Source: Epilithonimonas zeae (GTDB taxonomy: Bacteria; Bacteroidota; Bacteroidia; Flavobacteriales; Weeksellaceae). Taken from it: a stretch of 64,000 nucleotides of DNA. The stretch lies in contig NZ_FSRK01000001.1 in NCBI RefSeq assembly GCF_900141765.1, positions 2,232,001-2,296,000 of the forward strand, in the 5' to 3' direction. The notes under the pieces were generated by a model. That model did not search any database and was not told where the DNA came from. It saw only the letters and a program-made list of their open reading frames with translations. Below are positions 33,663-42,055 of the stretch, one piece after another. Each line of letters opens with the position of its first letter. The stretch's first letter is position 1. The position numbers were made by a program, and so were the translations under genes.

Positions 33663-34341
33663 ATTATTGGCAATCAGCTACCTGAAACTTCTCTGCGACC
33701 AGATTGAAGGTATAGAAGTTGTGAAAGCTTTCAACAATCCGAAAATATTTTTGCAAGAAATCAATGATATCGACTGTGATGTCTGCATTCTTGATATCGA
33801 AATGCCTGGAATGAATGGACTTCAAGTCGCGGAATTAATCAAAAACAAAAAAATCATTTTCACAACCGCTTACAAAGAATATGCGGCAGAAGCTTTTGAC
33901 CTTGATGTGGTAGATTATGTACGGAAACCTATCAAAAAAGAACGTCTTCAACAAGCTTTTGAAAAGGCTGAAAAATTACTCGGCGAGCAGAAAAAAAATC
34001 AGTTTTTTGAGTGGAATACCAATCTCGGAAAAACCCGAATTTTTGTCAGTGATGTGGTTTACATCAAAACTTCTGACATAGACAGCCGCGACAAAGACTT
34101 AATGCTGAAAAACAATTCAGAAATCACACTTAAAAATCTGAGCTTCAAAAATTTATCTGAATTATTACCTGAAAAATTGTTTGTTCAAATTAATAAAAAG
34201 GAAATGGTTAACATTCAGCATATTCAGGTTTTTTCTTCTTCGGAAATTATTCTGGATATGGTTTCATCAGACGGAATTCCTTTAAAATTGGGTGTCAGCG
34301 ATATTTTCAAAAATCAAATTTCTGAAAAATTGTCAAGATAA
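33634..34341 (+). CDS. LytTR-family response regulator
   Basis: A 235-residue regulator with a receiver domain (about 1-120): acidic pocket DDE (8-10), phosphoacceptor Asp54 in CILDIEMPGMNG and a Lys in YVRKPIKKE. A C-terminal LytTR DNA-binding domain (about 135-235) follows. The gene starts within the kinase gene. It is the cognate partner of that kinase; likely targets include the upstream ald operon, but no paired LytTR repeats were identified. Confidence 0.92.
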   Translation: MIKCVILDDELLAISYLKLLCDQIEGIEVVKAFNNPKIFLQEINDIDCDVCILDIEMPGMNGLQVAELIKNKKIIFTTAYKEYAAEAFDLDVVDYVRKPIKKERLQQAFEKAEKLLGEQKKNQFFEWNTNLGKTRIFVSDVVYIKTSDIDSRDKDLMLKNNSEITLKNLSFKNLSELLPEKLFVQINKKEMVNIQHIQVFSSSEIILDMVSSDGIPLKLGVSDIFKNQISEKLSR

Positions 34342-34459
34342 TTTCAGCGCAGAATTTACTGCTTTCATTACATTTCTGAATTGAATTAACTTTTGATTCA
34401 TCAAAACTTCTCAAATTTACATCCTGAAATCAGTACAATTCAAGTTACCGATTTGTGAA

Positions 34460-36751
34460 ATGAATTTGATTATGAAAAAGTACAGAAATATTATCTTTTA
34501 CGTCCTTACAATTGCGTTTTTCTCTTGTTTGATGTATTGGTTTTTTGTAGAAGGAAAAACTTTGGAAATTGGAGAAAGTATTGCGCCGACTAAAGTAACT
34601 GGCGGAACGATGTGGGACACTTTCGCTACATCATTCTTAGAAAATCTTCATCATCCATTGGCACTTCTTTTGGCACAAATTGTTACCATAATTGTTGTTG
34701 CTAAGTTTTTCGGATGGATTTGTGTTAAGCTGAAACAACCATCTGTAATTGGCGAGATGATTGCAGGTATTGTCCTTGGACCATCACTTGTAGGATTATA
34801 TTTTCCAGAATTTTCAGCGTTTATGTTCCCAAAAGAATCGCTTCCTAACTTACAATTTCTAAGTCAGATTGGTTTGATTCTCTTCATGTATATCGTGGGG
34901 ATGGAGCTGGATTTGAGCGTTCTGAGAAAAAAAGCACACGATGCGGTTGTTATCAGCCACGCAAGTATTATCATTCCTTTTGCTTTGGGTGTTGGACTGG
35001 CTTACTTTATCTATAAAGAATTTGCGCCTGACGGAATTCAATTCAGTTCGTTTGCCTTATTTATGGCGATTGCGATGAGTATCACAGCATTTCCAGTTCT
35101 TGCAAGAATTGTTCAGGAAAGGAATCTCCATAAAACCAAAATTGGAACCGTTGTAATTACTTGTGCTGCAGCCGATGACATTACGGCCTGGTGCATCTTA
35201 GCAGCCGTAATTGCAGTTGTAAAAGCAGGCTCTTTTTCGGGTTCTATTTTTGTCATTATAATGGCAATTGTTTACGTTTTCTTGATGATAAGATTGGTAA
35301 AACCTTTCCTTACAAGAATTGCCGAATCACAAAAAGGAAAAGGATTCATCAACAAAGCATTGGTTGCCGTTTTCTTTTTGATATTGATTATCTCATCTTA
35401 TTTGACAGAAGTTATCGGGATTCATGCACTTTTCGGAGCGTTTATGGCTGGAGCGATAATGCCTGAAAATGTGAAATTCAGAAACCTTTTCATCGAGAAA
35501 GTTGAAGACGTCGCTTTGGTTTTGTTACTTCCATTATTCTTTGTATTCACAGGACTTAGAACACAAATCGGATTATTGAACGACCCCCATCTCTGGAAAA
35601 TCGGTGGATTGATTATCTTGACGGCGGTTATCGGTAAATTTGTAGGAAGCGCATTGACTGCTAAATTTCTAAGATTAAATTGGAAAGACAGTCTCACCAT
35701 CGGTGCTTTGATGAATACAAGAGGTTTGACTGAACTGATTGTTCTTAATATCGGTTATGACTTAGGTGTTTTAGGCCCTGAATTATTTGCGATGCTTGTG
35801 ATAATGGCGCTATTCACAACTTTTATGACAGGTCCTTGTCTTGATATGATCAATTATTTCTTCAAAGGAAAAAAATCAAGTCTGGAAGAAGACGACAATG
35901 ATAATGATGAAAAATATAAAGTTCTTTTATCATTTGAAACGCCGGAATCCGGAAGTACATTGTTGAAATTAGCTGATAATTTTACCCATAAAATGAACGG
36001 TAATAAAAGCGTAACAGCAATGAACATTGCTCCTCTTGATGAATTGCACGCTTTTGACATCGAAGATTATGAAAAAGAACTATTTGAAGATGTGATTGAT
36101 ACTTCTCAGGCCTTAAAACTGGAAGTAACGACACTTTTCAAAGCTTCCACAGATACACAAAGTGATTTAGTTAATATTACTAACAAAGGTAATTATGATT
36201 TGCTTTTGATAATGTTAGGAAAATCCATTTACGAAGGAACTTTGCTTGGAAAATTGCTTGGTTTCACGACCAAAATCATCAATCCAAGTAAATTACTCAA
36301 TACGGTTACTGGAAAATCATATATTTTCAACAACTCCCCTTTTGATGATTTCACATTAAGTATTATCGATAAAACCAATATTCCTGTTGGGATAATGGTG
36401 GACAAAAACTTTGAAAGTGCAGACAGAATCTTTATCCCAATTTTTGATTTGAGCGATTTTTATCTGGTTGAATATGCTAAACGATTGATCAATAATAACG
36501 ACTCTCAGGTTATCATTTTGGACGCAGCAGGACAAATCCGTAAGAATACAGAAATCCGTGAATTGATAAGAAATATCGAACATATCGCGCCGAATCACAT
36601 TACGCTTTACAATGAAAAAACAATCGAAAAAGAATTCCTAGAATCTCAGGATTTGATGTTGATCAGCAGCAAAAGCTGGAAAAATCTGATTGATACAAAA
36701 AGTCTTTGGTTATCAGACATTCCATCCACTTTAATTGTTTCGAATCCATAA
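34460..36751 (+). CDS. Cation:proton antiporter, CPA2 family
   Basis: A 763-residue protein: N-terminal hydrophobic segment, then an Na+/H+ exchanger domain with about 12 helices (about 65-475; QPSVIGEMIAGIVLGPSLVG, ITAFPVLARI, AADDITAWCILA, NTRGLTELIVLNIG), and a C-terminal soluble half (about 500-763) resembling tandem Usp folds. The Asp-Asp of AADDITAW is the expected ion-binding pair. It probably exchanges K+ or Na+ for H+ at the inner membrane. A second ATG at 34472 is also possible. Its 3' end lies upstream of the tyrA leader. Confidence 0.9.
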   Translation: MNLIMKKYRNIIFYVLTIAFFSCLMYWFFVEGKTLEIGESIAPTKVTGGTMWDTFATSFLENLHHPLALLLAQIVTIIVVAKFFGWICVKLKQPSVIGEMIAGIVLGPSLVGLYFPEFSAFMFPKESLPNLQFLSQIGLILFMYIVGMELDLSVLRKKAHDAVVISHASIIIPFALGVGLAYFIYKEFAPDGIQFSSFALFMAIAMSITAFPVLARIVQERNLHKTKIGTVVITCAAADDITAWCILAAVIAVVKAGSFSGSIFVIIMAIVYVFLMIRLVKPFLTRIAESQKGKGFINKALVAVFFLILIISSYLTEVIGIHALFGAFMAGAIMPENVKFRNLFIEKVEDVALVLLLPLFFVFTGLRTQIGLLNDPHLWKIGGLIILTAVIGKFVGSALTAKFLRLNWKDSLTIGALMNTRGLTELIVLNIGYDLGVLGPELFAMLVIMALFTTFMTGPCLDMINYFFKGKKSSLEEDDNDNDEKYKVLLSFETPESGSTLLKLADNFTHKMNGNKSVTAMNIAPLDELHAFDIEDYEKELFEDVIDTSQALKLEVTTLFKASTDTQSDLVNITNKGNYDLLLIMLGKSIYEGTLLGKLLGFTTKIINPSKLLNTVTGKSYIFNNSPFDDFTLSIIDKTNIPVGIMVDKNFESADRIFIPIFDLSDFYLVEYAKRLINNNDSQVIILDAAGQIRKNTEIRELIRNIEHIAPNHITLYNEKTIEKEFLESQDLMLISSKSWKNLIDTKSLWLSDIPSTLIVSNP

Positions 36752-36780
36752 TTTTTTTTGAATTTTAGAAAATTAATTTC

Positions 36781-36788
36781 TATCTTCG
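36781..36788 (+). promoter_or_regulatory. Probable -7 box of the tyr leader/tyrA unit
   Basis: TATCTTCG differs from TAnnTTTG at one base, as does the thr-operon box (TACTTTCG). It ends 4 bases before the leader-peptide GTG, the same spacing as the leaderless genes in this window. Confidence 0.45.
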
Positions 36789-36792
36789 TTTT

Positions 36793-36849
36793 GTGAAAAA
36801 AATAAACAGAACATATTATTATGCAATTTTGACCCTGAAACAGGATTAG
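36793..36849 (+). CDS. Tyrosine leader peptide (18 residues, Tyr-Tyr-Tyr)
   Basis: GTG at 36793 to TAG at 36847-36849 encodes MKKINRTYYYAILTLKQD, with three consecutive TAT codons. A terminator follows (36870-36896) and then tyrA, whose product feeds tyrosine synthesis. ATTAGGA at 36845-36851, spanning the leader stop, is complementary to TCCTAAT at 36879-36885 in the terminator, giving an alternative fold. This is the layout of Tyr-codon attenuation. The GTG start close to the -7 box is the weakest point. Confidence 0.65.
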   Translation: MKKINRTYYYAILTLKQD

Positions 36850-36868
36850 GATTCGTATGTACAAATAT

Positions 36869-36899
36869 CAAAACCTCGTCCTAATGACGGGGTTTTTTG
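36869..36899 (+). terminator. tyrA attenuator terminator
   Basis: AAAACCTCGTC (36870-36880) pairs with GACGGGGTTTT (36886-36896), including one G-U pair, with loop CTAAT and a following T-run. It lies 84 bases before the tyrA start. Confidence 0.85.
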
Positions 36900-36980
36900 T
36901 TTTAAATTATTAATAGAAAAATATTATAAATGAAACGCTTTGCGTTCCATCTGACAGAATAAAAAAATAAGTATTTACAG

Positions 36981-37826
36981 ATGAAAATAGGAATTATTGG
37001 AACCGGATTAATTGGAGGTTCCATTGCATTGAAATTAAAAGAGAAAAACTTCGCAGAATTTGTTTATGGAATTGACCAAAACGAAGAAAATCTAAACAAA
37101 GCTCTCGAGCTCAATATCATTGATGAAAAGGCAGATTTAGAATTAGGAATCAAAAATTCTGAATTAATTATCATTTCGATTCCGGTGGATTCTGCGAAGA
37201 AAATATTACCCGATGTTTTGGATTTGATTAATGAAAATCAAGTCGTAATGGACGTTGGTTCTACAAAATCAGGCATTGTAGATTCAATTAAAAATCATTT
37301 AAACAGAAAACGATTTGTCGCTTTTCACCCGATGTGGGGAACGGAAAATTCTGGTCCAAATGCGGCAACTAAAGACAGTTTTACAGGAAAAGCTGCCGTG
37401 ATTTGCAACAAAGAAGAATCTGACGAAAATGCCTTGGAAATTGTAGAACAAGTTATTGAGGCTTTGGAAATGCATCCGATTTATATGAATGCCGATGTAC
37501 ACGATATTCACACGGCTTATATTTCGCATATTTCGCACATTACTTCTTACGCTTTGGCCAATACTGTTTTGGAAAAGGAACGAGAAGAGGATACGATTTT
37601 CCAATTGGCAAGTTCCGGTTTTTCAAGTACCGTTCGTCTGGCAAAATCTCATCCTGAAATGTGGGTTCCCATTTTCCGTCAGAACAAAGAAAACGTTTTG
37701 GATGTTCTTAATGAACATATTTCACAGCTTAGAAAATTCAAATCTGCTTTGGAGAAAGAGAATTTTGATTACTTGGAGGAATTGATTAGGAATGCGAATA
37801 AGATTCGGGGGATTTTGGATAAATAG
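36981..37826 (+). CDS. tyrA: Prephenate dehydrogenase
   Basis: A 281-residue enzyme that converts prephenate to 4-hydroxyphenylpyruvate for tyrosine. The N-terminal Rossmann motif GIIGTGLIGGSIA (4-16), DVGSTKSGI, FHPMWGTENSGP (His in the active site) and SHISHITSYAL are characteristic. Length is normal for the single-domain form with no chorismate mutase. It stands alone behind a Tyr-rich leader and attenuator rather than with other aromatic genes. Confidence 0.94.
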   Translation: MKIGIIGTGLIGGSIALKLKEKNFAEFVYGIDQNEENLNKALELNIIDEKADLELGIKNSELIIISIPVDSAKKILPDVLDLINENQVVMDVGSTKSGIVDSIKNHLNRKRFVAFHPMWGTENSGPNAATKDSFTGKAAVICNKEESDENALEIVEQVIEALEMHPIYMNADVHDIHTAYISHISHITSYALANTVLEKEREEDTIFQLASSGFSSTVRLAKSHPEMWVPIFRQNKENVLDVLNEHISQLRKFKSALEKENFDYLEELIRNANKIRGILDK

Positions 37827-37857
37827 AAAACAATCTAAATGGAAAACTAAAATATTC

Positions 37858-38751
37858 TTAATGAGTCCAATTTTCAAGTTTTCCATTTTCTTTTTGCCAT
37901 ATTTCAATATAAACATCCTCTGACATTGGTTTACCTTTATCTTTAATAATGTCAAAATTTAAATCTTTTAGAGCATTCTCGAATTTTTTAATACAATAGC
38001 TATATTCTTCTTTCTCAAAAAACTCCTCAATTTCTTTTTCAGAATACGTCATTCTAATTTGGGAAACCTTACCATTTCCACCAATCGTAACAAGATATCT
38101 TTCTGAACAATCATTTTCATTTTGCCATTTTTCTTTCTTTAATCTCTTAAAAAGAACATCTGAAATTTTATCTTTATCAATTCTATTTATTGATTTCGGT
38201 ACTTTTTGATAATTATGAACTTCTTCTTGTCTTACTAAATTTCCGCTACTAAATTCCAACACAGTTTCATATTCAAATATTTTATAAAAAACACCGTCCC
38301 AGCGAAGTTGTCTATTATTTTTGATTTTTTGAGGAAAATTAATAATACCAGAAAACCAATCTATCAACACTCGGTTATCCCGAGTCTTATCTCCAAATAT
38401 TTTTTTAATTTTTTTTGTAGAATCATCTGCACTAATTGAAGTTTTATCTTTCAATGCTCCACAGGAAATAATTTTTGTCAGATATAATTTATCATCAATA
38501 ACTTCATATATTGCTTGATAACCTCTCCAACAATTTAATGGGACACCGAGTTTTTCAGAACCTCTAAAACTTAATCCAAATAATTTTTCTTCATCAGGAT
38601 TTTGTTTTTGAAGATATTGTTCTAAAATTAAATTATACGTTGGAATTGTATCTTTCTTATAAATAATATAATCAGGCATTTGCGGGCTTGCGAAAATGTC
38701 TGTCATAATAAAAATGAAAATCGTAAAAAGAATTTTAAACAATATTTTCAT
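37858..38751 (-). CDS. Hypothetical exported protein
   Basis: A 297-residue protein with a signal peptide (about 1-22, ending FAS). The mature part is rich in Lys/Glu/Asp/Tyr. It has a conserved-looking NCWRGYQAIYEVIDDKLYL (with CGAL shortly after), VLIDWFSG, WDGVFYKIFEYE and a C-terminal repeat-like region. I do not recognise a family. It is probably periplasmic or surface-exposed. The gene is A/T-richer than its neighbours and convergent with tyrA, consistent with variable accessory content. Confidence 0.65.
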   Translation of the reverse strand: MKILFKILFTIFIFIMTDIFASPQMPDYIIYKKDTIPTYNLILEQYLQKQNPDEEKLFGLSFRGSEKLGVPLNCWRGYQAIYEVIDDKLYLTKIISCGALKDKTSISADDSTKKIKKIFGDKTRDNRVLIDWFSGIINFPQKIKNNRQLRWDGVFYKIFEYETVLEFSSGNLVRQEEVHNYQKVPKSINRIDKDKISDVLFKRLKKEKWQNENDCSERYLVTIGGNGKVSQIRMTYSEKEIEEFFEKEEYSYCIKKFENALKDLNFDIIKDKGKPMSEDVYIEIWQKENGKLENWTH

Positions 38752-38764
38752 TTAGAAAGTACAT

Positions 38765-39268
38765 TTATTTATCAAATTGATTCGGATGTAATTTCTTAAT
38801 ATCATCCACGGTTCCAAGAACTTTATCTTTCAGCGAATCCTGATATTTTTGCAGTTTTTCAGAGACTCCAGAATCGGAAGTCCCTATAATTTTTGCTGCG
38901 AGAATTCCGGCATTTGAAGCACCATTAAGAGCAACCGTTGCCACAGGAATCCCAGAAGGCATCTGAAGAATTGACAAAACTGAATCCCAACCGTCAATAG
39001 AATTGCTGGACAAAATCGGAACGCCAATCACAGGCAAAGTCGTACAGCTGGCAACCATTCCAGGAAGATGAGCCGCGCCTCCAGCTCCAGCAACAATAAC
39101 CTTCAAACCTCTTTCTTTAGCAGTTTTCGCGTAATCAAACATTCTTTCCGGCGTTCTGTGCGCAGAAACGACTGTTAATTCGTAAGGAATTTCCAGAGAT
39201 TTTAGAAAATCTGCAGCTTGCTGCATTATTGGCAAATCGCTTTGACTGCCCATTATTATTCCGACCAT
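38765..39268 (-). CDS. purE: N5-carboxyaminoimidazole ribonucleotide mutase
   Basis: A 167-residue class I PurE, converting N5-CAIR to CAIR in purine synthesis. The N-terminal MGSQSDLPIMQQAADFL, VSAHRTPERM, AGAGGAAHLPGM and PVIGVPI motifs are intact. It has its own -7 box 20 bases upstream. Its usual partner purK lies 1.6 kb away on the same strand with two plus-strand genes between. Confidence 0.95.
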   Translation of the reverse strand: MVGIIMGSQSDLPIMQQAADFLKSLEIPYELTVVSAHRTPERMFDYAKTAKERGLKVIVAGAGGAAHLPGMVASCTTLPVIGVPILSSNSIDGWDSVLSILQMPSGIPVATVALNGASNAGILAAKIIGTSDSGVSEKLQKYQDSLKDKVLGTVDDIKKLHPNQFDK

Positions 39269-39288
39269 TTCAATTTCTATTAGATGCT

Positions 39289-39296
39289 CAAAGATA
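39289..39296 (-). promoter_or_regulatory. -7 box of purE
   Basis: Minus-strand TATCTTTG matches TAnnTTTG, 20 bases before the purE ATG. Confidence 0.6.
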
Positions 39297-39328
39297 AAGA
39301 TTTATCAATAAAATCGAGTTTTTTGGAA

Positions 39329-39336
39329 TATCTTTG
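39329..39336 (+). promoter_or_regulatory. -7 box of the DMT transporter gene
   Basis: TATCTTTG overlaps the TTG at 39334, so that codon cannot be the start. The next good candidate is TTG 39355. Confidence 0.55.
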
Positions 39337-39354
39337 TTTCTTAATTTTCCAGAT

Positions 39355-40254
39355 TTGAATTCCAAAACCATTATCGCTATTCTAATTGTTGCCATTGTTT
39401 GGGGCACAACTTTCCTTGGTATCAAAATCGGAGTGGAAACTGTTCCACCTTGGTTTGTTGCAGGATTTCGTCAATTTTTAGCATCATTGATTCTTTTACC
39501 ATTTTTAATTTTTACAAAAAATATGAAATGGATTGGCTGGAAGAATTTTAGAATTCAATTGACTTTGTCATCCTTACTTTTAATTGGTGCGAATGGTTTA
39601 ACAACCGTTGCGGAGAAAAACTTAACGAGCAGTTTAGCTTCCTTAATTAGTGCACTTTCGCCGGTTTTTATCTTTATTGGAAGTATGATTATCGGAATGG
39701 AAAAATTCACTATCCGAACTTTAGTTGGTTTGTTAATGGGATTTTCGGGAGTGATTTTTATTTTCTGGGACGGATTGAGTGAACTTTCCAATCCAGATTA
39801 CAGAAATGGTTTGATTGTGATGATTCTGGCACTTTTAGGCTGGGCAACCGGAACAATTTATACCAAGAAACTTCACGTTCAGAATAACAATCTTTTCCTG
39901 AATCTCTTCTACCAATTTGCTTGGGCAGGAATTATCCAGTTGATTTTCGCCTTTTCTTTTTCAGATAAAATCGAAGTTGAAACTTGGTCTGTTAAAAGTA
40001 TTTCTGCGATTATTTATTTGGCAGTTTTCGGTTCTGTGTTAGCTTTCTTTGCTTATAATTATCTTTTAAAAACATTACTTCCAACACAGGTTTCTATGCT
40101 GTCTTACGTGAATACGATTATCAGTATTTTCTTGAGCTGGTTAATTCTTGGAGAATCGATTTCGGAAAAATTCATTATCGCTACAGCATTAATTATCAGC
40201 GGAGTTTTTATCATTAATTATAAACCCGGAATGTTGAGAAGAGCAAACAAATAA
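39355..40254 (+). CDS. DMT-family (EamA) transporter
   Basis: A 299-residue inner-membrane protein with ten predicted helices in two EamA repeats. The WGTTFLGIKIG block at the N-terminus and LTTVAEKNLTSSLASLISALSPVFIF (in part: EKNLTSSLASLISALSP) in the first half are typical. It exports or imports small metabolites; the substrate is unknown. TTG 39355 is proposed as the start because an upstream TTG overlaps the promoter box. Confidence 0.82.
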   Translation: MNSKTIIAILIVAIVWGTTFLGIKIGVETVPPWFVAGFRQFLASLILLPFLIFTKNMKWIGWKNFRIQLTLSSLLLIGANGLTTVAEKNLTSSLASLISALSPVFIFIGSMIIGMEKFTIRTLVGLLMGFSGVIFIFWDGLSELSNPDYRNGLIVMILALLGWATGTIYTKKLHVQNNNLFLNLFYQFAWAGIIQLIFAFSFSDKIEVETWSVKSISAIIYLAVFGSVLAFFAYNYLLKTLLPTQVSMLSYVNTIISIFLSWLILGESISEKFIIATALIISGVFIINYKPGMLRRANK

Positions 40255-40325
40255 CAAAATTTATTCTTAGATTTATTCTGGCAACTAAATTGATAATGTT
40301 AGATAAACCTAAAATATAAATCACT

Positions 40326-40793
40326 ATGAAAAAGACAATTCTAATAGCTTCTTCAGCTATTTTATTGATTGCGACATCCTGCAAAAAACAAGAACAAACT
40401 ATTGTAACCGACCAGAATAATGACACGGTTGCTGTAGTAACAACTGAAACAAAAACACTTACAGAGGTTGATGCAAAAGCTGCAGTAGATAAAGCCCAAG
40501 CAGATTTGGATGCCGCTATAAAAAAGGGAGACAAACAAGCTGAAACTGCTGCCAGAAAAGCTTTAGCAGATGCTAACACAGTTTGGAACGATACTAAGAC
40601 TGCCGTAGGCAACGCAGCTAAAGATGTGAAAGAAGGCGTTGATAATGCTGTTGACAAAACAAAAGTGGCAGCACAAGATGCGAAGCAAGATATGAAAGCT
40701 GCTGCAAAAGACGCCAAAGAAGCGACAAAAAAAGCAACCGAAGATGCAAAAGATGCTTACAATAACGCTTTGGACAAAGCAAAAGCAAAGTAA
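40326..40793 (+). CDS. Ala/Lys-rich helical lipoprotein
   Basis: A 155-residue protein with a lipoprotein signal (MKKTILIASSAILLIATSC, Cys19). After a Thr/Val-rich linker the rest (about 50-155) is almost entirely Ala/Lys/Asp/Glu/Gln in heptad- or 11-mer-like repeats (KDVKEGVDNAVDKTKVAAQD, KDAKEATKKATEDAKDA). This predicts a long amphipathic coiled helix like LEA or apolipoprotein repeats. It is likely anchored in the outer membrane and may act in envelope stress. The same composition creates a long false ORF on the other strand. Confidence 0.75.
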   Translation: MKKTILIASSAILLIATSCKKQEQTIVTDQNNDTVAVVTTETKTLTEVDAKAAVDKAQADLDAAIKKGDKQAETAARKALADANTVWNDTKTAVGNAAKDVKEGVDNAVDKTKVAAQDAKQDMKAAAKDAKEATKKATEDAKDAYNNALDKAKAK

Positions 40794-40801
40794 ATTAAAA
40801 C

Positions 40802-40834
40802 AAAAAAAGGTCAGAAATCTCTGACCTTTTTTTA
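40802..40834. terminator. Bidirectional terminator
   Basis: AAAAAGGTCAG (40804-40814) pairs with CTGACCTTTTT (40821-40831) between the convergent lipoprotein gene and purK. Confidence 0.85.
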
Positions 40835-41941
40835 TGCTATAACTCTTACTAAAGATTTGATGTGAATCAATTTCGCCATCAATTCTTCTCTGGAATCTGC
40901 CAAAACATTGATATGCCCCATTTTTCGTCCAGGCTTTGTTTCTGTTTTTCCGTAGAGGTGAACGTAGGTTTTTGGTAATTTTAAAACTTCTTCCAATCCT
41001 TCATATTTTACTTTTCCAGAATAATTTTCTTCACCAACAAGATTCAGCATTCCTGAAAATCCGAAAGCTTCTGTATCAGCTAAGGGTGAGTTTGTCACGA
41101 CTCTGTAAAATTGTTCAAACTGAGAATTTGAGTTTCCTTCCTGTGATTGATGTCCAGAATTATGAAGTCTCGGCGCCGTCTCATTCACCCAAACTTTTCC
41201 AATTTTATCGAGGAATAATTCGATGGCGAAAAGCCCTGCAGAATCTGCACTTCGGATGAATTGATTAGCAATCACATCAATCTGTCTTTGAGTTTCCTCA
41301 GAAATATCAGCCGGGCAAATATTAAAATCGAGGAGATTCAGTTTTGGATCGGCAACCATTTCTGTTACTGGAAATGTTTTTATTTCTCCGTTTTCATTTT
41401 TAGCAACAATCACAGATAATTCTTTGTCGATATCAACCAGATTTTCCAAAACAGATTCCTGAGTCCAAAGGTTTCTCCAATCGTCATTTGAACGAAGTAA
41501 CTGAACGCCTTTTCCGTCGTAACCTCCTGTATTCAATTTCTGAACAAACGGAATTTGGATTTTGATTTCGTCTTCACTTCCATCCATAATTTCGAATTCT
41601 GGAGACGGAATTCTATTCTCCTCATAAAATTGTTTCTGCAAAATCTTCTGCTGAATGATTTTGATAATCTTAGAACTCGGAACGACTCTTACACCTTGAT
41701 TTTCCAGTTCTTCCAGCGCATCCGTATTCACGTGTTCAATCTCAATCGTTATAACATCTTTGTCTTTTCCAAACTCAAGAACATCATTATAATCATTGAA
41801 ATTCCCTCTTGTAAAATGAGAAATGCCGGCACAAGAACATTCTGGATTTGGGTCAAGAACATAAAACTCATCATCATATTTCAATGCTTCTTGAATGAAC
41901 ATTCGCCCCAATTGTCCACCCCCTAAAATTCCGATTTTCAT
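40832..41941 (-). CDS. purK: N5-carboxyaminoimidazole ribonucleotide synthase
   Basis: A 369-residue ATP-grasp enzyme forming N5-CAIR from AIR, bicarbonate and ATP. It opens with MKIGILGGGQLGRMF, then PFVQKLNTGGYDGKGVQLL (ATP-binding), FAIELFLD and NETAPRLHNSGHQS near the metal site. It supplies PurE. An A/T-rich gap with two TAAA-loop hairpins separates it from the next upstream gene. Confidence 0.95.
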   Translation of the reverse strand: MKIGILGGGQLGRMFIQEALKYDDEFYVLDPNPECSCAGISHFTRGNFNDYNDVLEFGKDKDVITIEIEHVNTDALEELENQGVRVVPSSKIIKIIQQKILQKQFYEENRIPSPEFEIMDGSEDEIKIQIPFVQKLNTGGYDGKGVQLLRSNDDWRNLWTQESVLENLVDIDKELSVIVAKNENGEIKTFPVTEMVADPKLNLLDFNICPADISEETQRQIDVIANQFIRSADSAGLFAIELFLDKIGKVWVNETAPRLHNSGHQSQEGNSNSQFEQFYRVVTNSPLADTEAFGFSGMLNLVGEENYSGKVKYEGLEEVLKLPKTYVHLYGKTETKPGRKMGHINVLADSREELMAKLIHIKSLVRVIA

Positions 41942-41994
41942 TTTTTTTACTTTCTTTTAGATTTATTTTAATGCAAATTTCGCAAATTATTTTT

Positions 41995-42045
41995 TGACTA
42001 AAGTCAATTGATTTTTAAATTAAAAAAATGGGCTAAAGCCCATTT
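41995..42045 (-). repeat. Two tandem hairpins with TAAA loops; terminator of the NTF2-like gene
   Basis: TGAC-TAAA-GTCA (41995-42006) and AAATGGGC-TAAA-GCCCATTT (42026-42045) lie 19 bases apart. The second is followed by a T-run on the minus strand and lies just after the 42056 stop, so it is probably the terminator there. GGGCTAAAGCCC hairpins are a recurrent element in Flavobacteriia to my knowledge. Confidence 0.6.
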
Positions 42046-42055
42046 CTATTGATAT

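Noticed and set aside
40214-40717. 167-residue ORF on the minus strand
   Set aside because: It is antisense to the Ala/Lys-rich lipoprotein gene; its Ala/Ser/Phe/Val bias is the mirror of that composition.
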